Shown: positions 1-5,161 of the stretch, one piece after another
Numbering within the stretch: position 1 is the stretch's first letter
Layout of the letters: each line of letters begins with the position of its first letter
NCBI GenBank assembly: GCA_950071875.1
Contig: CATMNW010000098.1
Coordinates: forward strand, 1 to 7,962
DNA length: 7,962 bases
Direction: 5' to 3'
DNA from: an uncultured Erythrobacteraceae bacterium
Lineage (GTDB): Bacteria > Pseudomonadota > Alphaproteobacteria > Sphingomonadales > Sphingomonadaceae
Program-made: the position numbers and the translations under genes
Notes under the pieces: generated by a model
Database searches by the model: none
Seen by the model: the letters and a program-made list of their open reading frames with translations, nothing else
Told to the model about the DNA's origin: nothing

Positions 1-326
1 CCTTCACCGACGACGCCGACCGGCAGGGCGCGGCGCGCCGAAAGCGTGCCGGTCGCGGTGATTTCGCCATCGACCGTGGTCGTGCCGGGGGTCACGACGG
101 TGACCGTCGGAGCCTGCGAATTCTCGCCACCGGCAGGAGTGGTCGTGCCGCCTCCGCGCATGACGAAATATGCGGCGATCGCCAAGGCGAGCACGATGAG
201 CCCGCCGATTATGAACAGGCGACGCTTGCTGCGACGGTCCGAAGCCTCGAATTCTTCGGGTTCGCCATCGACGCCGACGGTAATCGGTTCACCCTTCTCG
301 GCTATCACTCCGGATTCGTAATTCAT
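1..326 (-). CDS. Efflux RND transporter periplasmic adaptor subunit, N-terminal part (runs off the left edge)
   Basis: The reading frame opens at an ATG at 326-324 and stays open to the left edge, giving 108 residues. Residues 1-36 are a charged cytoplasmic tail. Residues 37-56 (FIIGGLIVLALAIAAYFVM region) form one membrane segment. A Gly/Thr/Ala linker follows, then the start of the adaptor beta-barrel (TVTVVTPG, about 75-81, and GEITATGTLSARRALPVGVVGE, about 87-108). This order and the TGTLxARRxLPVG pattern are typical of membrane-fusion proteins that link an RND pump in the inner membrane to an outer-membrane channel. It is anchored by a membrane helix; there is no lipobox. The pump and channel genes would lie to the left. 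No TetR-type regulator is encoded next to it. The substrate cannot be told. No clear Shine-Dalgarno sequence precedes the ATG. Confidence 0.82.
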   Translation of the reverse strand, partial: MNYESGVIAEKGEPITVGVDGEPEEFEASDRRSKRRLFIIGGLIVLALAIAAYFVMRGGGTTTPAGGENSQAPTVTVVTPGTTTVDGEITATGTLSARRALPVGVVGE

Positions 327-363
327 TTCGTGTCTTGCCCCAGAAGCGCTGTGGATGTGCAGT

Positions 364-392
364 GTATTACCTTACTACATCACTTAGCGCAA
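364..392 (-). promoter_or_regulatory. Candidate promoter of the efflux adaptor gene, with an overlapping imperfect palindrome
   Basis: On the minus strand TTGCGC (392-387) and TAATAC (369-364) are separated by exactly 17 bases, as in a housekeeping-sigma promoter. Each hexamer matches the consensus at only 3 of 6 positions. Transcription would start near 357, giving a leader of about 30 bases before the ATG at 326. The imperfect dyad GTAnTAnnnTAnTAC (364-378) covers the -10 element and part of the spacer, where a repressor would bind. This is inference from spacing and position. Confidence 0.35.
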
Positions 393-522
393 GAAATTCG
401 CATTCGTGCGATAGACCCGCGGTTGCCACAGGGCAATCGAGGGTTCGACCGGGGACCTGTATGACTGGACGAATGTCGCCTGCGGGCCACAAGCATCAAG
501 CCGTAACAGGCGTGCAGATATG

Positions 523-558
523 AAAAAGGGCGGGACATCGTGATGATGCCCCGCCCTT
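523..558 (-). terminator. Intrinsic terminator of the GlsB/YeaQ-like gene
   Basis: AAGGGCGGG (526-534) is perfectly complementary to CCCGCCCTT (550-558). Inside the loop CATC (536-539) can also pair with GATG (545-548) across an A/C mismatch. Read on the minus strand the GC-rich stem is followed by a run of T (complement of 523-527). It lies 21 bases past the stop codon of the minus-strand gene at 580-843, so it most likely ends that transcript and insulates the efflux gene further left. Confidence 0.85.
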
Positions 559-579
559 CGAAATTCGGTGAATGCGTTT

Positions 580-843
580 TTAGCGAACGCGGCCGCGCTG
601 GACCATGTTGGCGATACCCAGCAGCACGATCGCGCCGAGCAGGCTCATCAGCAGTCCGGGAATGCTGAATTCGGTCAGCGTTGCACCAACGCCGATCAGC
701 GATCCGATGAAGCGTCCGATGAACGAGCCGACCACGCCGACCACGATATTCCAGAAGATACCCATCGAAGCGTCACGGTTCATGACCAGGCTGGCAAGCC
801 AGCCGATGATGCCGCCTACGATAATTGCGATAATCCAACCCAT
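580..843 (-). CDS. GlsB/YeaQ/YmgE family stress-response membrane protein
   Basis: An 87-residue, very hydrophobic protein of the transglycosylase-associated family (PF04226). It has three membrane segments: residues 2-19 (GWIIAIIVGGIIGWLASL), about 28-50 (GIFWNIVVGVVGSFIGRFIG) and about 62-81 (GLLMSLLGAIVLLGIANMV). Glycine-zipper spacing and the IGW/NIVVGVVGSFIG pattern are family hallmarks, and the length is typical. It ends in a basic tail (QRGRVR). The start is firm: AGGAGG lies 7 bases upstream. It appears monocistronic, with an EcfG-type promoter upstream and an intrinsic terminator downstream. Family members are induced by envelope, acid or general stress, but the biochemical role is not established. 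Despite the family name no enzymatic activity should be assumed. Confidence 0.93.
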   Translation of the reverse strand: MGWIIAIIVGGIIGWLASLVMNRDASMGIFWNIVVGVVGSFIGRFIGSLIGVGATLTEFSIPGLLMSLLGAIVLLGIANMVQRGRVR

Positions 844-850
844 TTCAAAT

Positions 851-856
851 CCTCCT
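851..856 (-). promoter_or_regulatory. Strong ribosome-binding site of the GlsB/YeaQ-like gene
   Basis: The minus strand reads AGGAGG, a full anti-Shine-Dalgarno match, followed by 7 bases and ATG. It is the strongest such site in the window and fixes the start codon at 843. Confidence 0.85.
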
Positions 857-884
857 GCATATCCCGTCGACCGTATGCCCCAGT

Positions 885-910
885 AACGGACGGGTGCGAC
901 GAACGGTTCC
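885..910 (-). promoter_or_regulatory. EcfG-type general stress sigma-factor promoter
   Basis: On the minus strand GGAAC (910-906) is followed after exactly 17 bases by CGTT (888-885). This matches the EcfG consensus GGAAC-N16/17-CGTT of the alphaproteobacterial general stress response (PhyR-NepR-EcfG). It lies about 42 bases upstream of the start codon of the GlsB/YeaQ-like gene and points toward it, with a strong ribosome-binding site between. I saw no other GGAAC/CGTT pair at the right spacing ahead of a gene in the window. Both boxes and the spacing are seen in the sequence; regulation by EcfG is inferred. Confidence 0.72.
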
Positions 911-981
911 CCCTGCGAGATGCACGGGCTGCAGATTGAGCGTGTGGAATGTGGATTGGTTCCCGCGCCGCGGGCGGGCGA

Positions 982-1281
982 TCAGTATTTGAGCTGGCGT
1001 TCGTACAGGTCGCGATAGTGCTGGATACGCGTGACGCGCAGGCCCTGCATGCCCGAACGGTCGACCGCACGCTGCCACGATGCGAATTCTTCAAGGCTGA
1101 GCGAATAGCGTTCCAGAACCTCGTCGATGGTCAGCAGACCGCCGTTGACCGCAGCCACGACCTCGGCCTTGCGACGCACCACCCAGCGCTTCGTGCTGGG
1201 CTTCGGCAAGTCGTCCAGCGTAAGCGGCTCCCCGAGGGGGCCGATCACCTGTGCAGGGCGGATGTCCTGGTTTTCGATCAT
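982..1281 (-). CDS. sciP: CtrA inhibitor SciP (DUF1153 family)
   Basis: A 99-residue protein that resembles the small alphaproteobacterial regulator SciP nearly end to end. The hallmarks are VIGPLGEPLTLDDLP (residues 12-26), TKRWVVRRKAEVVAAVNGGLL (about 30-50), the helix pair IDEVLERYSLSLEEFASWQ (52-70) and GLRVTRIQHYR (80-90). In Caulobacter SciP binds the master regulator CtrA and blocks recruitment of RNA polymerase to CtrA-dependent promoters, restricting their activity to part of the cell cycle. The central part forms a helix-turn-helix-like fold. It is the second gene of a two-gene unit: its ATG overlaps the upstream stop codon in ATGA (1281-1278), which suggests translational coupling. 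The Shine-Dalgarno sequence is weak (GAGAG). A CtrA-like motif lies 74-91 bases upstream, inside the preceding gene. Confidence 0.93.
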   Translation of the reverse strand: MIENQDIRPAQVIGPLGEPLTLDDLPKPSTKRWVVRRKAEVVAAVNGGLLTIDEVLERYSLSLEEFASWQRAVDRSGMQGLRVTRIQHYRDLYERQLKY

Positions 1282-1571
1282 TGTTTCTCTCTATCGCCTT
1301 GCACCGCGTCACTCGCGGCTTTCCCAAGGCTTAGGCCCTGTCTTTTGCCATCGCTTAAAGCATCATGGTTAACAGCCGGTTTACTTTCTTCCTCGGTCTC
1401 GCGCCGCGCCTCGCGGAAGGCGTTGAAGCCCCCGTCGACCTTCGCCAGTTCATCGCGCAATTCGCGAGTCGCGGCGAGTTTTGCGACCAGGTCTGACCAG
1501 CGAAACTGGCGCAAAACCGAGCTTTCCTGTGCTTCCCGGTTTGGTGCCTTCTTGATGTGCCCCTCGAACAT
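1278..1571 (-). CDS. Conserved hypothetical protein translationally coupled to sciP
   Basis: A 97-residue soluble protein that I cannot assign to a named family. It has no signal peptide, membrane segment or cysteines. Residues 20-45 (VLRQFRWSDLVAKLAATRELRDELAK region) look like an amphipathic helix. A polar middle follows (FREARRETEEE, about 52-62), and the tail AVQGDREKQ is low in complexity. I recall similar short proteins beside DUF1153 genes in sphingomonads, but cannot verify this here. Its stop overlaps the sciP start by 4 bases, so the pair is co-transcribed. The ATG lacks a clear Shine-Dalgarno sequence, and a DnaA box lies only 6 bases before it. The coupling invites the guess that it acts with SciP or sets its dosage, but the sequence shows no function. 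That it is a gene is supported by the ATGA overlap and by its filling the space to mnmA. Confidence 0.72.
   Translation of the reverse strand: MFEGHIKKAPNREAQESSVLRQFRWSDLVAKLAATRELRDELAKVDGGFNAFREARRETEEESKPAVNHDALSDGKRQGLSLGKAASDAVQGDREKQ
1355..1372 (-). promoter_or_regulatory. CtrA-like binding motif upstream of sciP, inside the preceding gene
   Basis: The minus strand reads TTAACCATGATGCTTTAA. TTAACCAT is the conserved left half of the alphaproteobacterial CtrA box, but the second TTAA follows after 10 bases rather than the canonical 7. By eye these are the only two TTAA tetramers in the window. The site lies within the upstream coding region, so part of the match is constrained by codons, and its use as a sciP promoter element is conjecture. 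Confidence 0.3.
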
Positions 1572-1577
1572 GAGGAC

Positions 1578-1586
1578 TGTGGATAA
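1578..1586 (-). promoter_or_regulatory. Consensus DnaA box in the control region of the sciP unit
   Basis: The minus strand carries TTATCCACA, a full match to the strict DnaA-box consensus. It starts 7 bases from the ATG of the sciP-coupled gene and lies in the 94-base region shared with divergent mnmA. In alphaproteobacteria DnaA acts as a transcription factor as well as the replication initiator. A single box does not make an origin, and no AT-rich unwinding region accompanies it. Confidence 0.5.
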
Positions 1587-1600
1587 GGCCCTATGGTAAA
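1583..1600 (-). promoter_or_regulatory. Second CtrA-like motif, between the sciP unit and mnmA
   Basis: The minus strand reads TTTACCATAGGGCCTTAT, matching the motif at 1355-1372 at 12 of 18 positions: TTwACCAT, then 6 bases, then TTAw. Its last four bases are the first four of the DnaA box. TACCAT within it could serve as a -10 element (4 of 6). The site is non-coding. Binding by CtrA is inferred from the half-site only. Confidence 0.28.
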
Positions 1601-1665
1601 CGATGTGTGAAGCACGGCATGCGGCATCATCGCGAGCCTACTGGTGACAAGCCCCCGTTGCGTGT

Positions 1666-2841
1666 ATGGCACCCCGCATGCCCGCAACGCAGTCCCTTTC
1701 GCCGGTCCAGGCCGCCGCTCTGTTCGACCTGCCCAGACCCGCCGCAGAATGTCGCATCGTCGTCGCCATGTCGGGCGGCGTGGACAGTTCCGTCGTGGCC
1801 GCCCTTGCCGCGCGCACGGGTGCCGAAGTCATCGGCATCACATTGCAATTGTACGATTACGGTGCAGCGACGGGCCGCAAGGGCGCCTGCTGTGCAGGCG
1901 ACGATATCCGCGATGCGCGCGATGTGGCCGAACGCCTGGGCATTGCCCACTACGTACATGACCACGAAACCGCTTTCCGCGAAGAAGTGGTCGAAACCTT
2001 CGCCGACGACTACCTTGCCGGGCGGACACCGGTACCCTGCATCCGGTGCAACATGGGCCCCAAATTTACCGACCTGCTGACAATGGCGCGCGAACTGGGT
2101 GCGGACTGCCTTGCAACCGGACATTACGTGCAGCGTGTCATGGGGACAGCGGGCGCAGAATTGCATCGCGCGGTCGATCCTGCCCGCGACCAGTCCTATT
2201 TCCTGTACGCCACGACCGAAGACCAGCTCGACTTCCTGAGGTTCCCGCTGGGCGGCCTCGAGAAAAGCGCGGTCCGGGAGCTTGCCGAAGATGCAGGGCT
2301 GCGAAATGCCGCCAAGCCCGACAGCCAGGACATCTGCTTCGTCCCCGATGGCGATTACGCAAAGATCGTCCGGAAGATGCGCCCCGAGGGCGGCCTGCCG
2401 GGCGCAATCGTCCACGCTGCCACCGGGGAAACGCTGGGCCAGCACAAGGGCGTGATCCACTATACGGTCGGCCAGCGCCGCGGGCTCGAGATCGGTGGAC
2501 AGCCGGAGCCGCTCTATGTCGTGGGTATCGATGCTGCCGAAGCAAAGGTGCTGGTAGGGCCCAAGCGCATGCTCGCCGTCGCCTCGGCATCGATCGTGGA
2601 AACCAATCGGATCGGGCCCATCTCCGATGTTCCGCTGACCGCGAAGGTCCGCAGCCTGGCGCGTCCCGTGGCTGTTACGCTGGATGGCCCGCTGGGTGAC
2701 GATGCCACATCGACCATCCGCTTCGAAACGCCCGAATTCGGTGTCGCCCCGGGGCAGGCTGCGGTCATCTATGCCGGGGAACGCGTTGTCGGCGGGGGCT
2801 GGATCGCCGGGACCGAACGCGTGGGGCTGGACGCCATCTGA
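1666..2841 (+). CDS. mnmA: tRNA-specific 2-thiouridylase MnmA
   Basis: A 391-residue ATP-pyrophosphatase that adenylates U34 of the tRNAs for Lys, Glu and Gln and installs sulfur delivered by a persulfide relay, in the cytoplasm. Residues 36-42 (SGGVDSS) are the PP-loop that binds ATP. PVPCIRCN (122-129) holds the first catalytic cysteine, Cys128. ATGHYV (150-155) and DQSYFL (175-180) are tRNA- and ATP-site motifs. KPDSQDICF (217-225) holds the second catalytic cysteine, Cys224. HYTVGQRRGLEIGG (265-278) starts the central and C-terminal beta domains. An alphaproteobacterial feature is Cys125 where E. coli has Asp99, giving C-x-x-C. The N-terminal extension of about 30 residues before the PP-loop is common in this class. 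No good Shine-Dalgarno sequence is visible; an ATG at 1678 is an alternative start. It is divergent from the sciP unit. Confidence 0.96.
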   Translation: MAPRMPATQSLSPVQAAALFDLPRPAAECRIVVAMSGGVDSSVVAALAARTGAEVIGITLQLYDYGAATGRKGACCAGDDIRDARDVAERLGIAHYVHDHETAFREEVVETFADDYLAGRTPVPCIRCNMGPKFTDLLTMARELGADCLATGHYVQRVMGTAGAELHRAVDPARDQSYFLYATTEDQLDFLRFPLGGLEKSAVRELAEDAGLRNAAKPDSQDICFVPDGDYAKIVRKMRPEGGLPGAIVHAATGETLGQHKGVIHYTVGQRRGLEIGGQPEPLYVVGIDAAEAKVLVGPKRMLAVASASIVETNRIGPISDVPLTAKVRSLARPVAVTLDGPLGDDATSTIRFETPEFGVAPGQAAVIYAGERVVGGGWIAGTERVGLDAI

Positions 2842-2868
2842 AGCCGGCGCCCGGTGCGACGGTTTGCT

Positions 2869-3219
2869 TCAGTCGCGCCACTCGTCGAGCATGCAGCCGT
2901 AGCCTTCGCGGTACCTGGCCGTGTCGGATGCGACGAACGGGATGGAGGCCGTAACGCTTCGCATCTCGGCGTCTTCGCTCAGCGAGATCAGTTCCATCCC
3001 CTCCAGCTTGTCCTTGGCACAATCGTCGAGATCGCGCCCGGCGACGAATCGGCATGAGCATGCAACGCGCGCAGCGTAGGCCGAACCGACGCCGCCGGTC
3101 TTCCGCAGCCCTTCGCCCCAGGCCAGCCAGGCGGCACCCAGAAGCGCAACGACAAGGACGATCGCCCATAACCAGAGACGCTTCTTGCGGGAGTGGGATT
3201 TGGCCGTTGCCAAGCGCAT
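2869..3219 (-). CDS. Membrane-anchored protein with four cysteines, function unknown
   Basis: A 116-residue protein with a basic N-terminus (KSHSRKKR, 7-14), one membrane helix (about 15-34, LWLWAIVLVVALLGAAWLAW) and a periplasmic part of about 80 residues by the positive-inside rule. That part has four cysteines (54, 56, 67, 109) in the pattern ARVACSCRFVAGRDLDDC ... VTASIPFVASDTARYREGYGC. I recall a similar module (a CS.xF..GR motif, then VTA, then a TARY..G.GC motif) at the N-terminus of some beta-lactamase-family serine hydrolases in other proteobacteria; this is from memory. That fits its divergent neighbour, a serine hydrolase lacking the module. The Shine-Dalgarno sequence AAGGA is too close to the ATG but suits a TTG two codons downstream, so the true start may be 3213. 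It converges on mnmA with 27 bases between and no terminator. Confidence 0.75.
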   Translation of the reverse strand: MRLATAKSHSRKKRLWLWAIVLVVALLGAAWLAWGEGLRKTGGVGSAYAARVACSCRFVAGRDLDDCAKDKLEGMELISLSEDAEMRSVTASIPFVASDTARYREGYGCMLDEWRD

Positions 3220-3242
3220 TTCCTTCGTGTCAGTGACGCCGC

Positions 3243-4373
3243 ATGACCAAGCGGCCCGCCCCCCTTATCGCGCTTCTCCTTGCTGCCACAAGCCTTGCAT
3301 CCTGCGGATCGTCGGACCCGGCGCAGGAGCCACCGCTGAGCGAAGAAGCACTGGCGGCCGTAACTGCAGATCCCGGTGCGCCGACCAAGGCGCTGGCCCG
3401 CGCCGCTGACGAGGTATTCACGCTCGACGGCCTTGGCGAAACGCGTGCTCTTGTCGTCTATCGTGGCGGCAAGCTGGCTTACGAACGCTATGCCGATGGA
3501 TACGATGCCAACACCCGGTTCATCAGCTGGTCGATGGCCAAGACGGTCACGGCCGTCATGATCGGTATGCTGGTCGCCGACGGACAATTGCGGCTCGATG
3601 CGCCTGCTCCGGTGGACCGGTGGCAGCGCACGGGCGATCCGCGTGCCGAAATCACCCTGCGGCAGTTGCTTCAGATGCGCAGCGGGCTTGAACATACGGA
3701 AGCGGGCGATCCGCCGTGGGAAAGCGGCGAAGTGCGCATGCTGTTCCTCGACGGGCGCGACGACATGGCCGATTATGCCACCGCCCAGCCGCTTGAAGCC
3801 GAACCGGGTGAACGATTCGAATATTCCTCGAACACCACGGTCATCCTCGCCGATATTGCCGCGCGCGCCCTGACCGACAGCGATGATCCCGATGTCCGCC
3901 GCAAGGCGGTGGCCGACTATCTCGAAGCGCGCCTGTTCGCCCCGCTTGGCATGACCAGCGCCGTGCCGGAATTCGACCGGTCGGGCACCCTGATCGGGGG
4001 CAGCCTGATCCACGCGACGGCGCGCGACTGGGCCCGGCTCGGCGAACTGCTGCGCAACAAGGGTTCGCTGAAGGGCGAACAACTGATCCCGCGTGCATGG
4101 GTGGAAGAGATGGTCGAGCCCAGTCCGGCAAGCCCCCATTACGGATTGCAGACCTGGCTCAACCGCCCGCTACCCGATGGCGAGGAGCATCCGCTTTTCC
4201 CCGACCGCGCACCCCACAGTGCCTTTTCACTGATCGGACACATGGGCCAGTACGTCTTCGTTTCGCCTGCCCAGGGGCTGACGGTGGTGCGCCTGGGCCA
4301 TTCGAACCGCGAAGAGCGGATCGCGATGCTCCAGCAACTGGCCGATGTGATCGAACTGTATCCCGAAATTTAG
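3243..4373 (+). CDS. Beta-lactamase-family serine hydrolase, lipoprotein
   Basis: A 376-residue protein with a lipoprotein signal peptide: basic start, hydrophobic core, and lipobox LASC ending at Cys21. Gly at +2 suggests delivery to the outer membrane. The rest is a class C beta-lactamase/esterase fold. Ser97-Met-Ala-Lys100 in ISWSMAKTVTA is the SxxK nucleophile motif. Tyr194 in RFEYSSNTT is the general-base position. GHMGQ (332-336) is the HxG counterpart of KTG. LRQLLQMRSGLEH (139-151) and LFAPLGMTSAV (231-241) are family landmarks. It most resembles the 6-aminohexanoate-dimer hydrolase/esterase EstB branch (YSS in place of YxN), so it is likely an esterase or amidase rather than an antibiotic-inactivating enzyme; the substrate is unknown. 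Only 23 bases separate it from the divergent four-cysteine protein. Its stop overlaps the phzF-like stop tail to tail by 4 bases. Confidence 0.9.
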   Translation: MTKRPAPLIALLLAATSLASCGSSDPAQEPPLSEEALAAVTADPGAPTKALARAADEVFTLDGLGETRALVVYRGGKLAYERYADGYDANTRFISWSMAKTVTAVMIGMLVADGQLRLDAPAPVDRWQRTGDPRAEITLRQLLQMRSGLEHTEAGDPPWESGEVRMLFLDGRDDMADYATAQPLEAEPGERFEYSSNTTVILADIAARALTDSDDPDVRRKAVADYLEARLFAPLGMTSAVPEFDRSGTLIGGSLIHATARDWARLGELLRNKGSLKGEQLIPRAWVEEMVEPSPASPHYGLQTWLNRPLPDGEEHPLFPDRAPHSAFSLIGHMGQYVFVSPAQGLTVVRLGHSNREERIAMLQQLADVIELYPEI

Positions 4374-5161
4374 GGGAGCACGAACGTCCCTTCGACCACG
4401 GTGACGCAAGGGCCGGTGAGGATAGCCTTTTCCCCTTCGCGCCGGCAGGTCGCAAAACCGCCGCGCTGCGAAGCCTGGAAAGCCGTGAAGCTGTCGCGCC
4501 CCAGCCGCATGGTCCAGAAATAGGTCAGTGCGGCATGGGCCGAACCGGTGAAGCTGTCCTCGTCGACACCGCCACCGGGGACGAAGACCCGGCTGACGAC
4601 ATCGGTGTCGGATCCCCTTGCGGTGCAGATGAACTGGTCGTTCCCCAACGCCCTCAATCCCCGCAGGTCCGGATCGAGCGCACGCACTTCACCCTCGCGT
4701 TCGAACAGGTAGATGCCGTAACCGTCCGGGCTGAGCCAGACTTCCTGCGGGCGGCTGCCCAACAAAGCTGAAGCCTGTGCCCATTCGCCCGCTTCAGTGC
4801 GGATCAGCGGCAAGGCAAGCTCGTAGCCATCGTCTGCGCGTGCGACTTCCAGGATGCCGGCCTCGCGGGTACGGAATGTCACCCGATCGCCGCCGTCCCG
4901 GGTCAGCAGGACATGCCCGCTTGCCAGGGTGGCATGGCCGCAGAGGCGCACCTCCTCGGTCGGCGTGAACCAGCGCAGTTCCCAGTCTGCTTCGCCGCTA
5001 TCGTCGCGCACAACGAAAGCGGTTTCGGCGAAATTGTTCTCTTCCGCGATGGCGAGCAGCACCTCGTCTTCCAGCCAACTGTCCAGGGGCATGACCGCGG
5101 CCTGGTTGCCGTTGAACGGACGATCGGCAAAGGCATCGATATGCCAGTATGGCAGCTTCAT
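4370..5161 (-). CDS. PhzF family isomerase/epimerase-like protein
   Basis: A 263-residue protein of the PhzF/diaminopimelate-epimerase-like fold, with two similar halves. The N-terminus HIDAFADRPFNGNQAAV (7-23) is a family signature. Glu46 in NNFAETAFV corresponds to the catalytic Glu45 of PhzF. Further motifs are RWFTPTEEVRLCGHATLAS (63-81) and the second-half DEDSFTGSAHAAL (200-212). Members catalyse proton shifts on small hydroxy or amino acids, but most are uncharacterised. With no other phenazine genes here it should not be taken as phenazine biosynthesis. It is the last gene of the pdxH-CDF-phzF operon and overlaps the CDF stop by 4 bases (ATGA, 5161-5158). No terminator is visible, because the convergent serine hydrolase stop overlaps its own stop. 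Confidence 0.92.
   Translation of the reverse strand: MKLPYWHIDAFADRPFNGNQAAVMPLDSWLEDEVLLAIAEENNFAETAFVVRDDSGEADWELRWFTPTEEVRLCGHATLASGHVLLTRDGGDRVTFRTREAGILEVARADDGYELALPLIRTEAGEWAQASALLGSRPQEVWLSPDGYGIYLFEREGEVRALDPDLRGLRALGNDQFICTARGSDTDVVSRVFVPGGGVDEDSFTGSAHAALTYFWTMRLGRDSFTAFQASQRGGFATCRREGEKAILTGPCVTVVEGTFVLP

Noticed and set aside
441..456. GGGTTCGACC, resembling the T-arm of a tRNA
   Set aside because: No matching acceptor stem, D-arm, anticodon arm or CCA end is found around it.
335..523. A 62-codon plus-strand open frame between the efflux adaptor and the terminator
   Set aside because: No Shine-Dalgarno sequence, no recognisable protein features, and it runs over the promoter of the adaptor gene and into the terminator region.
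866..871. GTCGAC, reported as a SciP-associated DNA motif, in the leader of the GlsB-like gene
   Set aside because: The hexamer occurs several times in this GC-rich window (for instance within sciP and the CDF gene), so its presence here carries no weight.
962..974. GC-rich hairpin CCCGC-GCC-GCGGG just past the sciP stop, a possible terminator
   Set aside because: The stem is only 5 base pairs and no T-run follows on the minus strand, so it does not meet the criteria for an intrinsic terminator.
1578..1600. A replication origin, suggested by the DnaA box
   Set aside because: Only one consensus box is present and there is no AT-rich unwinding element; a regulatory site fits better.
1627..2460. 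A 277-codon minus-strand frame opposite mnmA
   Set aside because: It is the shadow of a gene with clear MnmA motifs; its own translation is Cys- and Gly-rich with no family features.
2988..4139. A 383-codon minus-strand frame opposite the serine hydrolase
   Set aside because: The plus strand encodes a complete lipoprotein signal and SxxK, Tyr and HxG motifs; the antisense translation has none and also cuts across the four-cysteine gene.
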